Source of the DNA: Lingula anatina
Lineage: Eukaryota; Brachiopoda; Lingulata; Lingulida; Lingulidae
Length of the DNA stretch: 62,000 nt
Assembly (NCBI RefSeq): GCF_001039355.2
Contig: NW_019775455.1
Coordinates: 16,629-78,628 of the forward strand
Direction: 5' to 3'
Of this stretch, positions 30,101-41,500 are shown piece after piece (position 1 is the stretch's first letter; each line of letters begins with the position of its first letter). A model generated the notes under the pieces. That model was not told the origin of the DNA and ran no database searches. It saw only the letters and a program-made list of their open reading frames with translations. The translations under genes and the position numbers were made by a program.

Positions 30101-31111
30101 TGGTGAGTTTTGGGATTAATTTTGTAGAGCACAGTATACATTTGACTTAAAACAATGATGATAGGACGTGCAAGCCACTCAATAAATCAAATGATTGTAA
30201 GTTCTTCCAACATTCATGTCACAAAGGTTGCAAATAGTTCCACCATATTAAGCATTATATAAATTACAGAAATAAATATTAGATGCACATGTTTGTGTTA
30301 TTAATATTGATATGTGTCATGTATATGTGATACATATTCAGGGGCTGATGTTTACATGTTTGCCAGTACTGTGTCCTCTAAGATCCTTCACAGCATGAGC
30401 AAAAAGGAAGGTTTCAATTATGAGGCAAGTTAACCTTTTTTTAAATTGCAAAATAAAAAGCCACTATACACTTAACATTACAGTACACAAAAGGTTAAAT
30501 AGAGAAAATATGTAGAAATAAGTAATTTTTTTTCTTGTGAACAGATTATGTCAAAAATATATTTTGTCAGACTTTTTGTCTCTCTTGTGAACTTAACTAT
30601 CTTTTCTGAACTTAATTTTTTCTCAGCCATAACTAATATAACAGCATTTAGAGAATAATGTAGATTAAAGAAAACGAATTGCTTGAATATTAATGTATCA
30701 TTTAATTTCAGGAGACACTGACAGGGTTCAAATGGATGGGAAATCGTTCACATACGGTGATACAAGAAAAGAAACGCGTGGTGTTTGCCTTTGAAGAGGC
30801 TATAGGTAAGAAACCAGTGCTCTGCATTCTATGCTTAATGGTATTATCATAATTGCTGTCACTCATAACACACTCAATGATGAATGTGGTACATTTTTAC
30901 TTCTAAAACTATCATAGCATGAAGCACTTTTTCCAAGGAAATGTGTAAAACAAAATTTAATGATGCTCTGTAAAATGCAGAAAATGCATTAAAAGCATGT
31001 AAACGAACAAAACTGTACAGCTGAAATGTGATGACATGTTTTTATGTTTGTTCTTTTTGTGTTAATGAAAGTAATGAAGCATAGGTAGTGTACAAACTAT
31101 TACTCTGTTCA

Positions 31112-31156
<45 letters not shown>

Positions 31157-31354
31157 ACATGTATGCTTATTTTGCATGTAAAACCGAGCAATCAACCTGA
31201 TGTCTATTATGTTTGTCATTTCAGGTTTCATGTGTGGGTCCATGGTACTGGATAAAGATGGCGTCAGTGCTGTGGCAGTGTGTGCCGAGATGGCTACGTA
31301 TTTATATCACAACAACCTCACCATTATGAAGCAGTTAGACAAGATATATGAAAT
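23813..31354 (+). CDS. PGM2: Phosphoglucomutase-2, 3' end missing
   Basis: Alpha-D-phosphohexomutase of the PGM2 group, interconverting pentose or hexose 1- and 6(5)-phosphates in the cytosol. Fifteen coding exons: 23813..23878, 24715..24814, 25206..25273, 25696..25784, 26806..26890, 27167..27250, 27533..27556, 27718..27887, 28080..28203, 28491..28556, 29477..29574, 30008..30102, 30342..30424, 30712..30805 and 31225..31354. They join in phase to 458 codons. The catalytic phosphoserine loop TASHNPK is in exon 6, the metal loop NDPDADR in exon 11, the sugar-binding GNELGALFGWW in exon 12 and FAFEEAIG in exon 14. Human PGM2 is 612 residues; about 150 C-terminal residues, including the phosphate-binding domain, are absent because the sequence changes to the right arm at 31799. 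Intron 13 has a GC donor. Introns carry an LTR element fragment and three palindromic MITEs. Confidence 0.95.
24000..24529 (-). mobile_element. Partial LTR retrotransposon (LTR, primer site, gag start)
   Basis: Minus-strand element in PGM2 intron 1. A 192 bp LTR spans 24338..24529, starting TGTAACGGGG and ending GCTACA on the minus strand, with a TATATATC box inside. A primer-binding site follows at 24316..24333 (TGGCGCCCAAACAGGGGC), similar to lysine-tRNA sites. A gag-like frame starts at 24293 with MASVGVARPKLPEFSGENTE and includes NFELWFKKFELCF and YLSGRAFMTYDSLTEAEKGD, typical of retrotransposon capsid starts. It is cut by a single N at 24059, after which the frame no longer looks like gag. 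No pol domain and no second LTR are seen; the lower boundary is uncertain. Confidence 0.8.
24059..24059. other. Single-N assembly join inside the LTR element
   Basis: One unresolved base where gag-like sequence changes to unrelated sequence. A single N here probably stands for a gap of unknown size, with the body of the retrotransposon missing. Confidence 0.6.
26092..26303. mobile_element. Palindromic MITE copy A
   Basis: 212 bp in PGM2 intron 4. Ends are inverted: CCCCATTTCCAGAGATTAGA opposite a block ending ATCTATGGAAATGGGG, with AGATCGATCTA inside both. The interior has GTCAGCTGAG and GCTGACAG arms and a central GTTAATTACCCC. There is no coding capacity. It is the clearest full-length copy of the family in the window. 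Confidence 0.85.
27083..27149. repeat. TA microsatellite next to PGM2 exon 6
   Basis: A TA run of about 66 bases ending only about 17 bases upstream of the acceptor of exon 6 (27167). It occupies the place where the branch point and pyrimidine tract would normally be. Confidence 0.9.
28570..28826. mobile_element. Palindromic MITE copy B
   Basis: In PGM2 intron 10, beginning 14 bases after the exon 10 donor. It starts with ATTCCCATGGACACC and ends with ATCTATGGGAATGGG. Internal blocks CTCTCTGGGGACTCTCGCTGA and the near-complementary TCAGCAAGAGTCCACG mark the inverted arms. It is more diverged from copies A, C and D. Confidence 0.7.
28940..29145. mobile_element. Palindromic MITE copy C
   Basis: Second copy in PGM2 intron 10, about 115 bp after copy B. 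It shares CTCCCTGGGGTTCATGCTAA, GTTAATTGCCCCCTTACAGC and TAGTGAGACTCCCCAGGG with copies A and D. The right end is TCTGTGGGAATGG. A short open frame over it is an artefact of the element. Confidence 0.75.
31117..31155. repeat. TG dinucleotide microsatellite
   Basis: A TG run of about 38 bases in PGM2 intron 14. Confidence 0.9.
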
Positions 31355-31798
31355 GTGAGTGGCTGCCTCTGAATGTGTGGATAAATGAAGACCAGTTGTC
31401 ATTGTAGTATGGCAGACTAGCTCCCAAAAACAGGGATGAGATTTTTTCAACAATTGGTTGATGTCCCACTTTGCCTAAGCAACCTGCTGGACTCCACATC
31501 ATATTTTCCTACTTTTTCACCAAATGGCATGCTCATCCCTGCAAAGTGTGTGACTGAAAAGCGTTGTAGTTTTTTATATATTTTGAAAAATGCAGTGCAG
31601 TTTTGGTGAATAGAGAATATTAATTTTAAATGATGTAGAAATATTGTTTTAGAATATTGATTTTCAGTTTTAGAATATTGATTTCAAGTTTTGTTATACT
31701 ACAATCATGTAGTTGAATTTGAGAAAAGTGTGTTGAATTTTAAAATAGTTTGATAGTACACATACTAATAGGCTGTAGTTATATGTACAGCCATAGAC

Positions 31799-31799
31799 N
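31799..31799. other. Single-N join at the inverted repeat boundary
   Basis: One unresolved base. Upstream is PGM2 intron 15; from 31801 onward the sequence is the reverse complement of 18152 downward. PGM2 stops here and STARD10 starts without its first two exons. This is most likely a scaffold join. Confidence 0.8.
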
Positions 31800-34337
31800 C
31801 TAATTTTTGCTGAGGGTATTATCTAAAACGTATGCAAATATTTTTATCCCTCTTCTTCAAGAACCTGCAGAAAAGATGGTCTTTCTGACAAAATGATCTC
31901 AATGTAGATAATGTGAATCTCTGCTAAGAGGCAGAACTATTCCTCCCTCAGCAGGGGGAAAAGAGTTATAATTTCCAGTTTGAATCGATTGTCCAATAAG
32001 GAAGGATTACATGTTTTCCCCCACAGATGAGTATTTTGATATGCCCAGGTTCTGATTGAGACAAAATAATGAATAAATGACTCTCTTGCAGTGAATTTCA
32101 TTGGAAACTGTTGATGTATTAAAAGTTATAATCCTGACATAGCAGAAATCAACACCTGGTCCAGGTGTACAGCTGAATAAGCCATATACCTGAGTATTCA
32201 CCTGAGTTGACTAGTTCTCTTACAGCTGTTCAAATCAAACATTTCCTTTGTGCATACAGAAAGGTCAGAAACCCACGCTTCTGTTATTATTGATGAATGT
32301 AAGCAAAGGGATTAGAGTAGGGTTTTTTGATACAGTGTATGTGCACTGTTATGTATTATATGTATGTGACGTAATGTGATGGTATTTGTTTTATTTGCAG
32401 TTAAATGTCCAGGGCCTATAAGAAACAGAGACTTTGTCACTCAAAGGTCATGGCTAGCAACAGAAAAGGAATATTTGATTCTCAATCATTCAGTTAACCA
32501 TGAGGTGGGACACAAAAGTGCTAAATCCATTTATTGTTTTAATAATTAAATGTTACCAAATAATGAATGCTGACTTGACAAATCTAATCTATCCATTTAT
32601 CACTGTTAATGGCTGATGTATCAGTTTTCTGATAAAAGTTTTTTTTAGTGTAATGACTGATAATAATTATAGGTCATACAACAGCATTTGTTTCACATAC
32701 ACACATACTCACACAGCTTTGTACACAGGCACACACACACCTGATGCAACATGTACAAAACTGTTTTTTTTTTTATTATTTTGTTTATTTTAGTTAGTTC
32801 CAATCAAGAAGGGCTTCCTTCGTGGCATGTCCTATCTCACGGGCTATGTGATGCGCCCTCTGGAATCAAATTCCAAGGGTTGCCAACTTTACTATGTGAC
32901 ACAGTGTGATCCTAAAGGTATGTAGGTGACAACAGAGAGATGAACACCCTGTAGCTCTTTTGGAATTGAGAAAAGGAAAATTATTTGACAAAAATGAATG
33001 GGAGAAGATAATCTTGAAAGTGTCATAACTGTTGTGCCTTTAAAGCCGCAATTGTTGGGTGTACTTGGGGGCTCTGAGTGAAGGTGCTTTTGAAATAAGC
33101 CCCAAGAATAATCCTCCCCTGGCAGTTTTATTTAATCGAAGCTGGGTTCAAGGACAGGTTCATGTGTTTATTTTGATCACTTAAGTACTTGGAAACTTGA
33201 TCCTGTCTATTGAAAAGCACTTTTAGCTTTGGCTTGCCATACAAAATATGTAAATACCAAATAAAGACATTTTGCATGTTTGGGAAAAAACAATGAATAA
33301 GAAATAAAATTACTGAATTCCAAATTTGTTTCAACAAAAGGCTCCAAAAGATTTCAATCCACAAGTTGCATTTCACAAAAATTCTAAAAGATGACCTACA
33401 TTTTGTTTTTCCATTAAAAAAATTAATGAATTTCCATTACAAGTGTGATATTGTCTAGACATTGGCTTACAGCTGTGTGGTTGGAATAGCACGCTAAAAT
33501 ATGTGTGCTACATTTATTATGGACTAATTTAGGCAGACCAATAATTATGTGATAAATACTGTCAGACTAATATCAAGTTTGACTTCAAGCACAAATCCAT
33601 TTCAATTTAGCCAGCTGAAAATGCAACTTCAGCAAAACATAGGACGATCATGATTATCAGACTTTGCAAATTAATTAGATAAAAGATGTTTCTTTTTTTT
33701 TTTCATTTTTTCTTAATTTAACATATTTTAGCTTATTGCACCCTATAGTCCAATTGTCTGTGTACTTTGGCATATTATTCACAAGCTATCACATAACAGG
33801 AACGATCAATTGAGTTTAGTTACCCATTTATCTCATGCAAAAATGTGCATTTAAAGATTATTTCCTGAAAATATGCTGCAGGAGTACTGCTTCTCTTGTT
33901 TGGGATAAAATTGAGTGGTTTTGTAAATATGAAGAGCGCTTTACTTGCCAATGTGTTTGAAAGGTACTTTTTTAAGCCATTGAATTTATTACTGTTTAAG
34001 GTGCATTTTTTAAATATTGATTATACTTGCTACTTGGGAAGCATTAAAAAAGTTAAGAATAAAAGTAAATTCTTCAGTCATTGCCAGTTTATTGAAGAAC
34101 CAATTGTAAAATTTATACAATTTTTACATTTCAGGCAAATTGCCAAGTTGGGGAGTTAATAAACTTACAACCATGCTGGCTCCTAAGGTAACAATTTTAA
34201 ATGTTTAGCACCAACATTTCTGCAAATTGTGTAGTTATGCGTCATCTGTTTTTGCATAAATCTGTGACACACAAGTTAAGGAAAGGAGCAAGGGTCAATG
34301 CTACAGATCCTAGGAAAACTCCAGTGAGAGTATCACA

Positions 34338-34370
<33 letters not shown>
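34338..34370. repeat. AC dinucleotide microsatellite
   Basis: Counterpart of the TG run at 15548 in the left arm, shorter by about four bases. Confidence 0.9.
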
Positions 34371-34372
<2 letters not shown>

Positions 34373-34439
34373 TCATCTGATTCCCTTCTACAAAGTGTCT
34401 TTGGCCTGTCATGCCATTTGAATCCTGAAGTCATAGGGT

Positions 34440-34648
34440 GTATTCCCAGAGCTTTTAGATCAATCTATCCATACGGGGAGTCTCACTAGATTACTGTCAG
34501 ATAATCCGGCTTAAATGTCCGTCCCGCCTACTACAAGCTGTAAGGGGGTAATTAACTTTCGTGCCCGCTCGGCTAACAGCTATTTAGCGTGAACCCCCAG
34601 GGAGTTGGGTTGATCTAAAGTAGATCGATCTAATCTCTGGGAATGGGG
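34440..34648. mobile_element. Palindromic MITE copy D (right)
   Basis: Reverse complement of 15270..15478. This copy keeps the expected GGGAATGGGG end. Confidence 0.8.
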
Positions 34649-35385
34649 TCATAGACTTTTAGCAATAACCATTAGAACCCCATGGATTTGACCCTGGATA
34701 ACACCTTACACAATGCCATCTAAAGGGTTAAAACTACCTTACACAACACCATCTGAAGGGTTCAAACTAGGTGTTCTAGTACACTTCTGTTTTCTAAGGT
34801 TGCCCCATACTGATATTTTCCTGTGTTAAGTAAAAAGTAAGGTGGCACTGCTGATACCAAAGGAACAATAGGAGCAAACTATCATTCCACTTAATACCAT
34901 ATCGTTGTATGCTAGTGAGTAAACCTAGATCACGAAACTGCATTCAGGACTCTTTCAACAACAACAACAACAACAAAGAAAAAATTCAAATTTTCACCTT
35001 ATTGTACAGTTTGACTTCAAATCTTGGCAAACATAAAATGTTTTTGATCATTTTAAGGAGTTTATTTTGTCCCAGAAGATGACTGATTACTGCTCAGCAG
35101 TGTTGTCAGTTATTTTTCTACAAAGATTCCCTATAAAACTTTCAACTTCCAGGATTAAGTCTGCAAATATTTTTTGTAATGATGGATTAGAATGGGACCC
35201 AAGTGTTAAATCATGTTAATATAAAGTGCTTAATGGTTTTGAATCCCTCTTAAAAAGATTAAAGCCAAGCAACAATTAATTGAAGCATTGAAAATTGTGG
35301 CTTGTTATTCAGAACATTGTCAATGTGTTTAGTGTGAGAGTAAGGGAAAATTATAGTCTTCTTGTTTGACCGATTTTGCCACTAG

Positions 35386-35499
35386 AAAGTTGAATTAATG
35401 ATTGAGGGGGAAAAAATCTCAATTGCACCTCTTCCATGTTTAAAATCACTTCTAAATGCATTTGACTGTGGGAAACATCAATATGTCATGAGAAACAAG
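35386..35499 (+). other. Candidate cassette exon of STARD10 (right)
   Basis: Right-arm counterpart of 14417..14530. A TAG acceptor is at 35383..35385 and the GTTAGT donor follows 35499; 38 codons are open, beginning [17 protein letters not shown]. It has no similarity I recognise to the START domain. Confidence 0.3.
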
Positions 35500-36034
35500 G
35501 TTAGTGCTATAAGCCAAGTCAAACAGACAGTCATATTTAATAGATACGGTAAAGTCTTGAAAATTTCGTCGCTTAAAAATTAATTAATATTTTTAATTGT
35601 GTAAATCCGACTAATTTTTCAAAATTACCTCTCCCCGACTCCTGGGTATGACGAAATTTTCAAAAATCCGGCCTTTGGGCTTTTATCCTAAGTCATTTTC
35701 TGGTGGTAAATAATAATCTATTTATTAGTGCATCTATATATTTAACTTACTGTACCCGAAAACATGTTGAGAATTATTTTCTCGGTAAGAAACATACCTC
35801 CTGATAGAGGAGAAGGATCAAGATAAGCCTAATTGCAACCTTGCATCATAACCTGGACGCGACATGTTAAAAAAAAATATGCACTTGGGAACGTTTGTTG
35901 CATGCAGGGCTTTTCCCAGGATTGAGTGTCAGGCCTTCTAAAATTAACATCTGTAACTTCCTAAAAATTTACTGGGAGTTAAAATAATGATCTCCCGTTG
36001 ACGATCTTCCGCAATTTAAGTTCCTTGAACTAAT

Positions 36035-37010
36035 ATGAAAACTGCATTTTATTATTGCTTACATCGCGAACAATCTCCCGATGAAGATGTGAAAATTGCC
36101 TTTTCGTCTAGCAAGGATCGCGAACGATCTCCCTCTGATATGATCTTACGCGAACAAAGTCCTGAGAATATTACGCGAACGATTCTCCGCCGAAGATATA
36201 CCGTGAGCGGGGCAGGGGGCGGATTAAAGATAAAATGAAAATGAATATTATAAATAAAATCCAAAGTGTGTGTGTGTGTGTGTGNNNNNNNNNNNNNNNN
36301 NNNNNNNNNNNNNNNNNNNNNNNNNNNNNNNNNNNNNNNNNNNNNNNNNNNNNNNNNNNNNNNNNNNNNNNNNNNNNNNNNNNNNNNNNNNNNNNNNNNN
36401 NNNNNNNNNNNNNNNNNNNNNNNNNNNNNNNNNNNNNNNNNNNNNNNNNNNNNNNNNNNNNNNNNNNNNNNNNNNNNNNNNNNNNNNNNNNNNNNNNNNN
36501 NNNNNNNNNNNNNNNNNNNNNNNNNNNNNNNNNNNNNNNNNNNNNNNNNNNNNNNNNNNNNNNNNNNNNNNTCTTGACGATATTACGCGAACGATTCTCC
36601 GCTGAAGATATGCCGTGAGCGGGGGAATGGGGGGTTAAAGATAAAATGAAAAATATATATTATTTATAAAATTCAGTGGGGGAGGTGGGGTTAAAATAAT
36701 AATCTCCCGCTGACGATCTTCCACGAACGAAGTTCCCTTGAACAAATATGAATAGTGCATTTTATTCTCGCTTACATCGCGAACGATCTCCCGCTGAAGA
36801 TATGAAGATTGCCTTTTCGTCTCTCTCGAATCGCAAACTATCTCCCGCTGATGATCTTATGCGAACGGAGTCCGCTACAAATATGAAAATTATCTTCTCG
36901 TCTCGTTTGGATCGCGAACGATCTGTTGGCGATATTACGCGAATGATTCTAAGCTGAAGATATGAAAATTGCCATCTCGTCCCATTCGCATTGCGAACGA
37001 TCTCCATGTA
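36035..37010 (+). repeat. 54 bp in-frame tandem repeat array
   Basis: Degenerate units of 54 bp, with some of 27 and 51 bp, appear on both sides of the N gap. Each reads in one frame as approximately MKIAFSSRLDRERSPAED. Units include one starting MKTAFYYCLHREQSPDED at 36035 and one starting MNSAFYSRLHRERSPAED at 36748. Because nearly all unit lengths are multiples of three, the frame stays open across units. Whether it is translated is unknown. I know no protein family with this repeat. Confidence 0.7.
36285..36571. other. Assembly gap (N run)
   Basis: 287 N bases, preceded by a TG microsatellite (about 36266..36284) and lying between repeat arrays. Open frames reported across it are not real. 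Confidence 0.95.
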
Positions 37011-38540
37011 CGAGCCAGGTAATCGTTAAATGGTCCTAAATTGAACATGGACATGAATAGAAGTGACGGGTACATTTCACGTCGAGATAATATCTTAATT
37101 TTTTCATTGTGTCTTCCCCATTTAGGACAGCCGCCGATAACAATAACGGCGTTACAAATGACAAAGCCGCGGCCTGTGACTTCTATTTGCCGGCTTGATA
37201 ACACACCTTAAGCCAGGTAATAGTAATGCAACTAAAGACAAAAGGCCGACGTTCCCGCAATTGAGAACGGGAATTCACATCTTAACCATCTATATTGTGA
37301 GTAACCGCTCGCAGGGGCGCACTATTGTCCTATCTCCCATTGAGAGTGTTATCGGCAATGATATCCTGATCGTATCATTGTCTTGAATCAACTGACGCAT
37401 TAACTTCATGTTTGAGCTGGACAACGCGGCCATATTTGATGACGAACTTTTCAAAAATTATCGAGTATCTCATTTTCAAGGTCGACGAAGTTTTCAAAGG
37501 GAAAAAAATTACGTCGGCGGAAAATCGTCTGCCGACGAAATTTTCAAGAACGACGAAATTTTCAAGACTTTACCGTAGACATTTCATTGATTTCTAGAAA
37601 GGTAGAGATGACAGTGTTTGTGTCTGGATTTTCATTGTTTGATAATCAGTCAGAGCTGTATTCCATACTGCTCATTGTTGAGAATCTCTGCCAGCATCCA
37701 TAGAGCTATCAAATTTTCTGATCATTGGATTTTCTGGGCTAGGTTCATGATCACTAGAGAGGATGAAAGATGATATCTGTTGTAAAATTGATGGTTATTA
37801 AGTGATCTACATGTAAAATGTCTTTAGCATGAATGTGAAACTTCGCAATAAAATGGTATCTGTGGTGTTTTGGTGGCAGACTGGAGCCATTTAGGAGTCA
37901 TTGTAACTGTTGCTACATTGTAAATTGAATACCATTTTGAGAGCACTTGATTTAAGGTGCAGGAGTATTGACATTTGTTGTAGATGGTTTACTGTTCTGT
38001 TTTTTCTCCTCAGTAAAATTTTTTAGTTCTGTGTTTCTTATAAAAGACAGATAGCATTGTATTATGTTCTAATGGGGAGGAAATACACTGTGGAATAACT
38101 GTTTTGTACCTGCATACTGTCTGTTACAAGGTTGACTCTTTGATAAAGTTGATACTTAATGCCAGAAATTATTTGTCATATAAAAAGCTGAATGTGCAAT
38201 TATTTCCTGCCATTTATTATATAGGCTATAGTATATGGATCAACTCAAATGGTTGTAGATATGTCACCATAAGAAAAGCTTTTATTGAGGATTGATTTGT
38301 ACATTTTTATTTCATTTTCAGATTATACAACGACTGCAGAAGGCGGCCAAAAATTACGAATCTTGGAAGTCTAAGAATAATCCCAGTTTCAAGCCGTGGA
38401 TATATCCAGAACAGATTACTATACCTCGTCTTAATTATGACCACATCAAAGCCTTCTCAGACAGTCTTGCACAATCTGAAGAATCCTTGGAAGATGAAGA
38501 AAATTTCAAATTATCCGATTTTCATGATGAAGATGTATAA

Positions 38541-41500
38541 TATTTGTGTATATACAAGCGATTTATCATATATAGGGAAACTTAATGATGGTAAATGCCA
38601 AGATCTGTATAATTTATGATATTATAGGAAAGTAATTTAGTTTTAGAAGGGAATAAAATAAATTCTTGGATAATGCCAAGAAAGAACTGTACTTCCAAAG
38701 TTAAACAAAAACATAATATTTATACATTAATTGCTCAAAATAGTTTTAAAACATAACATTTGCCATGGTCTTCTGACATGTGATCTCTAATGTAATCTTT
38801 TCAAAAATCTATACACATATTAGATGGAAATCCCTTCCCAAAACCTTTTATATAATCTTATATAACTCTAATCTTTATATTAATGGATGATGTTTTATAG
38901 ACACCTAAAATTGTCTCTTAACTTCTTACTAAAACTTCGGTTGTGTGTGTCTTATTTTGTGCAGGGGCTTGGGTCATTTGGTATTTAAGGCTAGGGTTTT
39001 CATAGCGTAATAAGCCTTAGGCTTTAAAAGGTTTCATGTTAGGCTACATTTTGAAGGGAATCATATGGTCACTATACAATAACTGTTTTTATTTATTTAT
39101 TTATTTATTTAATATAAATATTTATTTATTCATAAATGTGTGACCAGACTTCAGAAGGACCCAATTATTCCTCTGTCATCTGATCACACAACTTTCCAAA
39201 GTAGTTGAAGGTGGCAAGTTGACTTCATTTCCTCTTGCAGTTTTTTTTTTTTTTTTTTTTTTTTTTTTGTACAGTTATTATCGATTTTAGATGTATAAGA
39301 ATAGTAATAATAACTTTCTTCAGATCTTCAAGTATCTTAACTTTAAATAGATCTCTTACCTAGTAAGACATTCCATTTTGAAATTAATCAAGAACACTAT
39401 GTCATAGCTAAATGAGACTCCAGAAGTATTGAGGGTTTTTAGAAACTAAATATTTTGAATGTATTCATTATTATCAATTATTTACAATATCTAATGTAAT
39501 TTGCATCTTGATATATGTTAACTGGAGTTTGTTACCACACCTCATATATACAGAGACAGAAAAGTCTGTTTATAAATATAAACAACTACAGATGGAGGTT
39601 TAATGGTGAACATGAAATTTCACCACCAAAAATGCTGTGATGAGCCCTAGTGCAGGCAAAACCTGTCATGATGTGAATATAAATTTCATGCAATTGACAA
39701 TCAATTTTGAGACTTTTTGTAGTGAACGCCTAGGATACTGTCAAATGTCACTACACAAATTGCTATGTATGCAAGGCACTGTAACATCACAACAAATGTA
39801 ACACATCTGTACAGACTGTTTTGTTGCACAAACATGTCGCGACTGTAGCGTATTTCATGTCTTAGTTCTTGTCACGCCATGAACTAACAAGCAGTCCTCA
39901 TATTTCATCATATTAAGTTTTACAGGAAGTCGTGCAGGGATGGAGTTCGTGCCATTTGAAACTGAAATATAATCATATTGGGTTTGCTGTGACAGTCCTA
40001 TGTTCCAGATCTTCCAAATTACAAGAAGTTGACTTACAAAGAATGTCAACATAGCGGATGGGAGTGGAGTATCACTCTTTTTGCAGGGTTGCCAGTCTGC
40101 AGCTATTTCAGTTATACCAGTGATGTAAACACTGGTCCCATTCCAAATACCAGTAAAATTGAAACAGTTTGTCAGTATAGTAAGCTAACAGGTCACATTA
40201 TTTAGGCCAGCAAATTTTTGGCTAAACTGTTGTGATGGGATACTAGAGTTTTTGTCACATGCTGCTACATTATGTCAAAGATTCAAACTTACAGGGTGTT
40301 TGTATTAAACATTTTAATGCACACACACAAGTCTTGTTCAGCTTGGGAAGACCCTAGCACCCCGAGTGTCAAAGATTGCTGGAAACTCGCTTCTGTCTTA
40401 TCAACGTGCCTCTGCTGTGTCCAGAAAATTGTACAAGGCAGATACATGGTGATGTGGAGTAATAATAATTCATTCAAAATTTTCAAGGTTGATGTTTCAC
40501 AATATTTAAATCCTAAATTTGTACTACATTTGGTAATTCAATAAAATCTTTAAAAATTTGATTTTTTCTAAGACATTTAAAAGAACTTGAATATGAAAAA
40601 GGGTCAATTTATTTAAGTTTTTTCAGTATTTACTCATGACTTTTGGTACTTGAAATTTGCCATTTCTTCTCGAGGGTTATTCCTTCTTTTCATACATAAA
40701 AAGCTTATTGTTCTGAATTTTGATATAAAACCTGTCATAAAGTGCATCCCTTCTTTGATCCAAAATGTTCTGATTACAAATCAAATAGTCTCTGAGACTT
40801 GGGGTGGAGCTGGCTGAATGTAAGTAAAGTGTGGGAGACTTAATACACACTGCTATGGTCTGTAACAGGTTGTGTATGTTTTATTTTGCAGTCTATAGCT
40901 GTTGATGTTCAAGTTGATATAGGAGGTTCCTATATGTTGATATAGGTATCTCTTATTTTTAATGTGTATTTTGGATTGCTAATGAAAATAAATGCTTATT
41001 TTTATGTACATTTTGAAAAATGTTTAAAAAAATAGGCATTAACAAAACTGATTTTCATACATGCAGATAAAAAAGTTTTTAGAATATGTAGTTTTGAAAC
41101 GTTTTTTAAAGGCCATAATTAACTTCATTATGATCGCCATATTTGCATGCTTAAAGATAAAAAAATGTGATTATTACTCTTATAAACTTTTGTGTAAGAA
41201 GAAAAAGTTAAGCTTGAAAGCTTTTAAAATAAGATGACTGTGTCAATCATTAGTATAAAATGATACAGCAGAGTTGAAGTCCTTTGCCAAGAATTATTAA
41301 ATACTTTTCATATGCACGTTTTTTAAATTAATCTTTAAGTTATAGGAAACCTACATGCACGGTAAACAGTCTTGTTTTTGAGTATTAATTTTTTTCAACT
41401 GTTAGACTCAAAGAATTGGTTTTTGAACAAGGGTTACTGTACCACCAGCCAGTTTTTTTTGCACTTTTATTGTTAACACATTTTCTCCAGTGGTGGAAAT

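Larger units (their letters stand above)
35547..37575. mobile_element. TA-flanked 2.03 kb transposon, right arm only
   Basis: The element is bounded by TA at 35545..35546 and 37576..37577. The left arm has the empty site with one TA at 14370..14371. Terminal inverted repeats are perfect over 25 bases, starting CGGTAAAGTCTTGAAAATTT. The core GACGAAATTTTCAA recurs several times inside both ends, as in elements with repeated transposase-binding sites. The interior has 54 bp tandem repeats (36035..36200 and 36748..37010) and a 287-base N gap (36285..36571). No transposase is visible, though the gap and tandem array could hide one. TA duplication fits Tc1/mariner or related groups; I do not assign a superfamily. 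Confidence 0.85.
32401..38540 (+). pseudogene. STARD10: STARD10 3' exons only (right copy)
   Basis: Plus-strand copy of STARD10 exons 3-6: 32401..32504, 32794..32917, 34135..34187 and 38322..38540. All frames are open, splice sites are intact and the stop is TAA at 38538. The two 5' exons encoding residues 1-101 are absent because the arm begins at 31801 within intron 2. The intron before the last exon is enlarged by a 2.03 kb transposon. Because nothing but the 5' end is damaged, I think this is an intact allele cut by an assembly join, not a decayed pseudogene. The pseudogene label describes only its state in this sequence. AATAAA follows at 38652. Confidence 0.85.

Noticed and set aside
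33896-34159. An 87-codon frame just before STARD10 exon 5, with a left-arm partner at 15826..16029
   Set aside because: It lies in the intron and crosses the exon 5 acceptor in the wrong frame; the family match places the exon at 34135..34187 in a different frame. Similarity between arms is only the background level.
36235-36618. Open frames running through the N block
   Set aside because: They consist of unknown bases and exist only because N codons contain no stop.
36035-37010. A CRISPR-like array of repeats
   Set aside because: Units are direct, degenerate, contiguous 54 bp repeats without unique spacers, inside a eukaryotic transposon.
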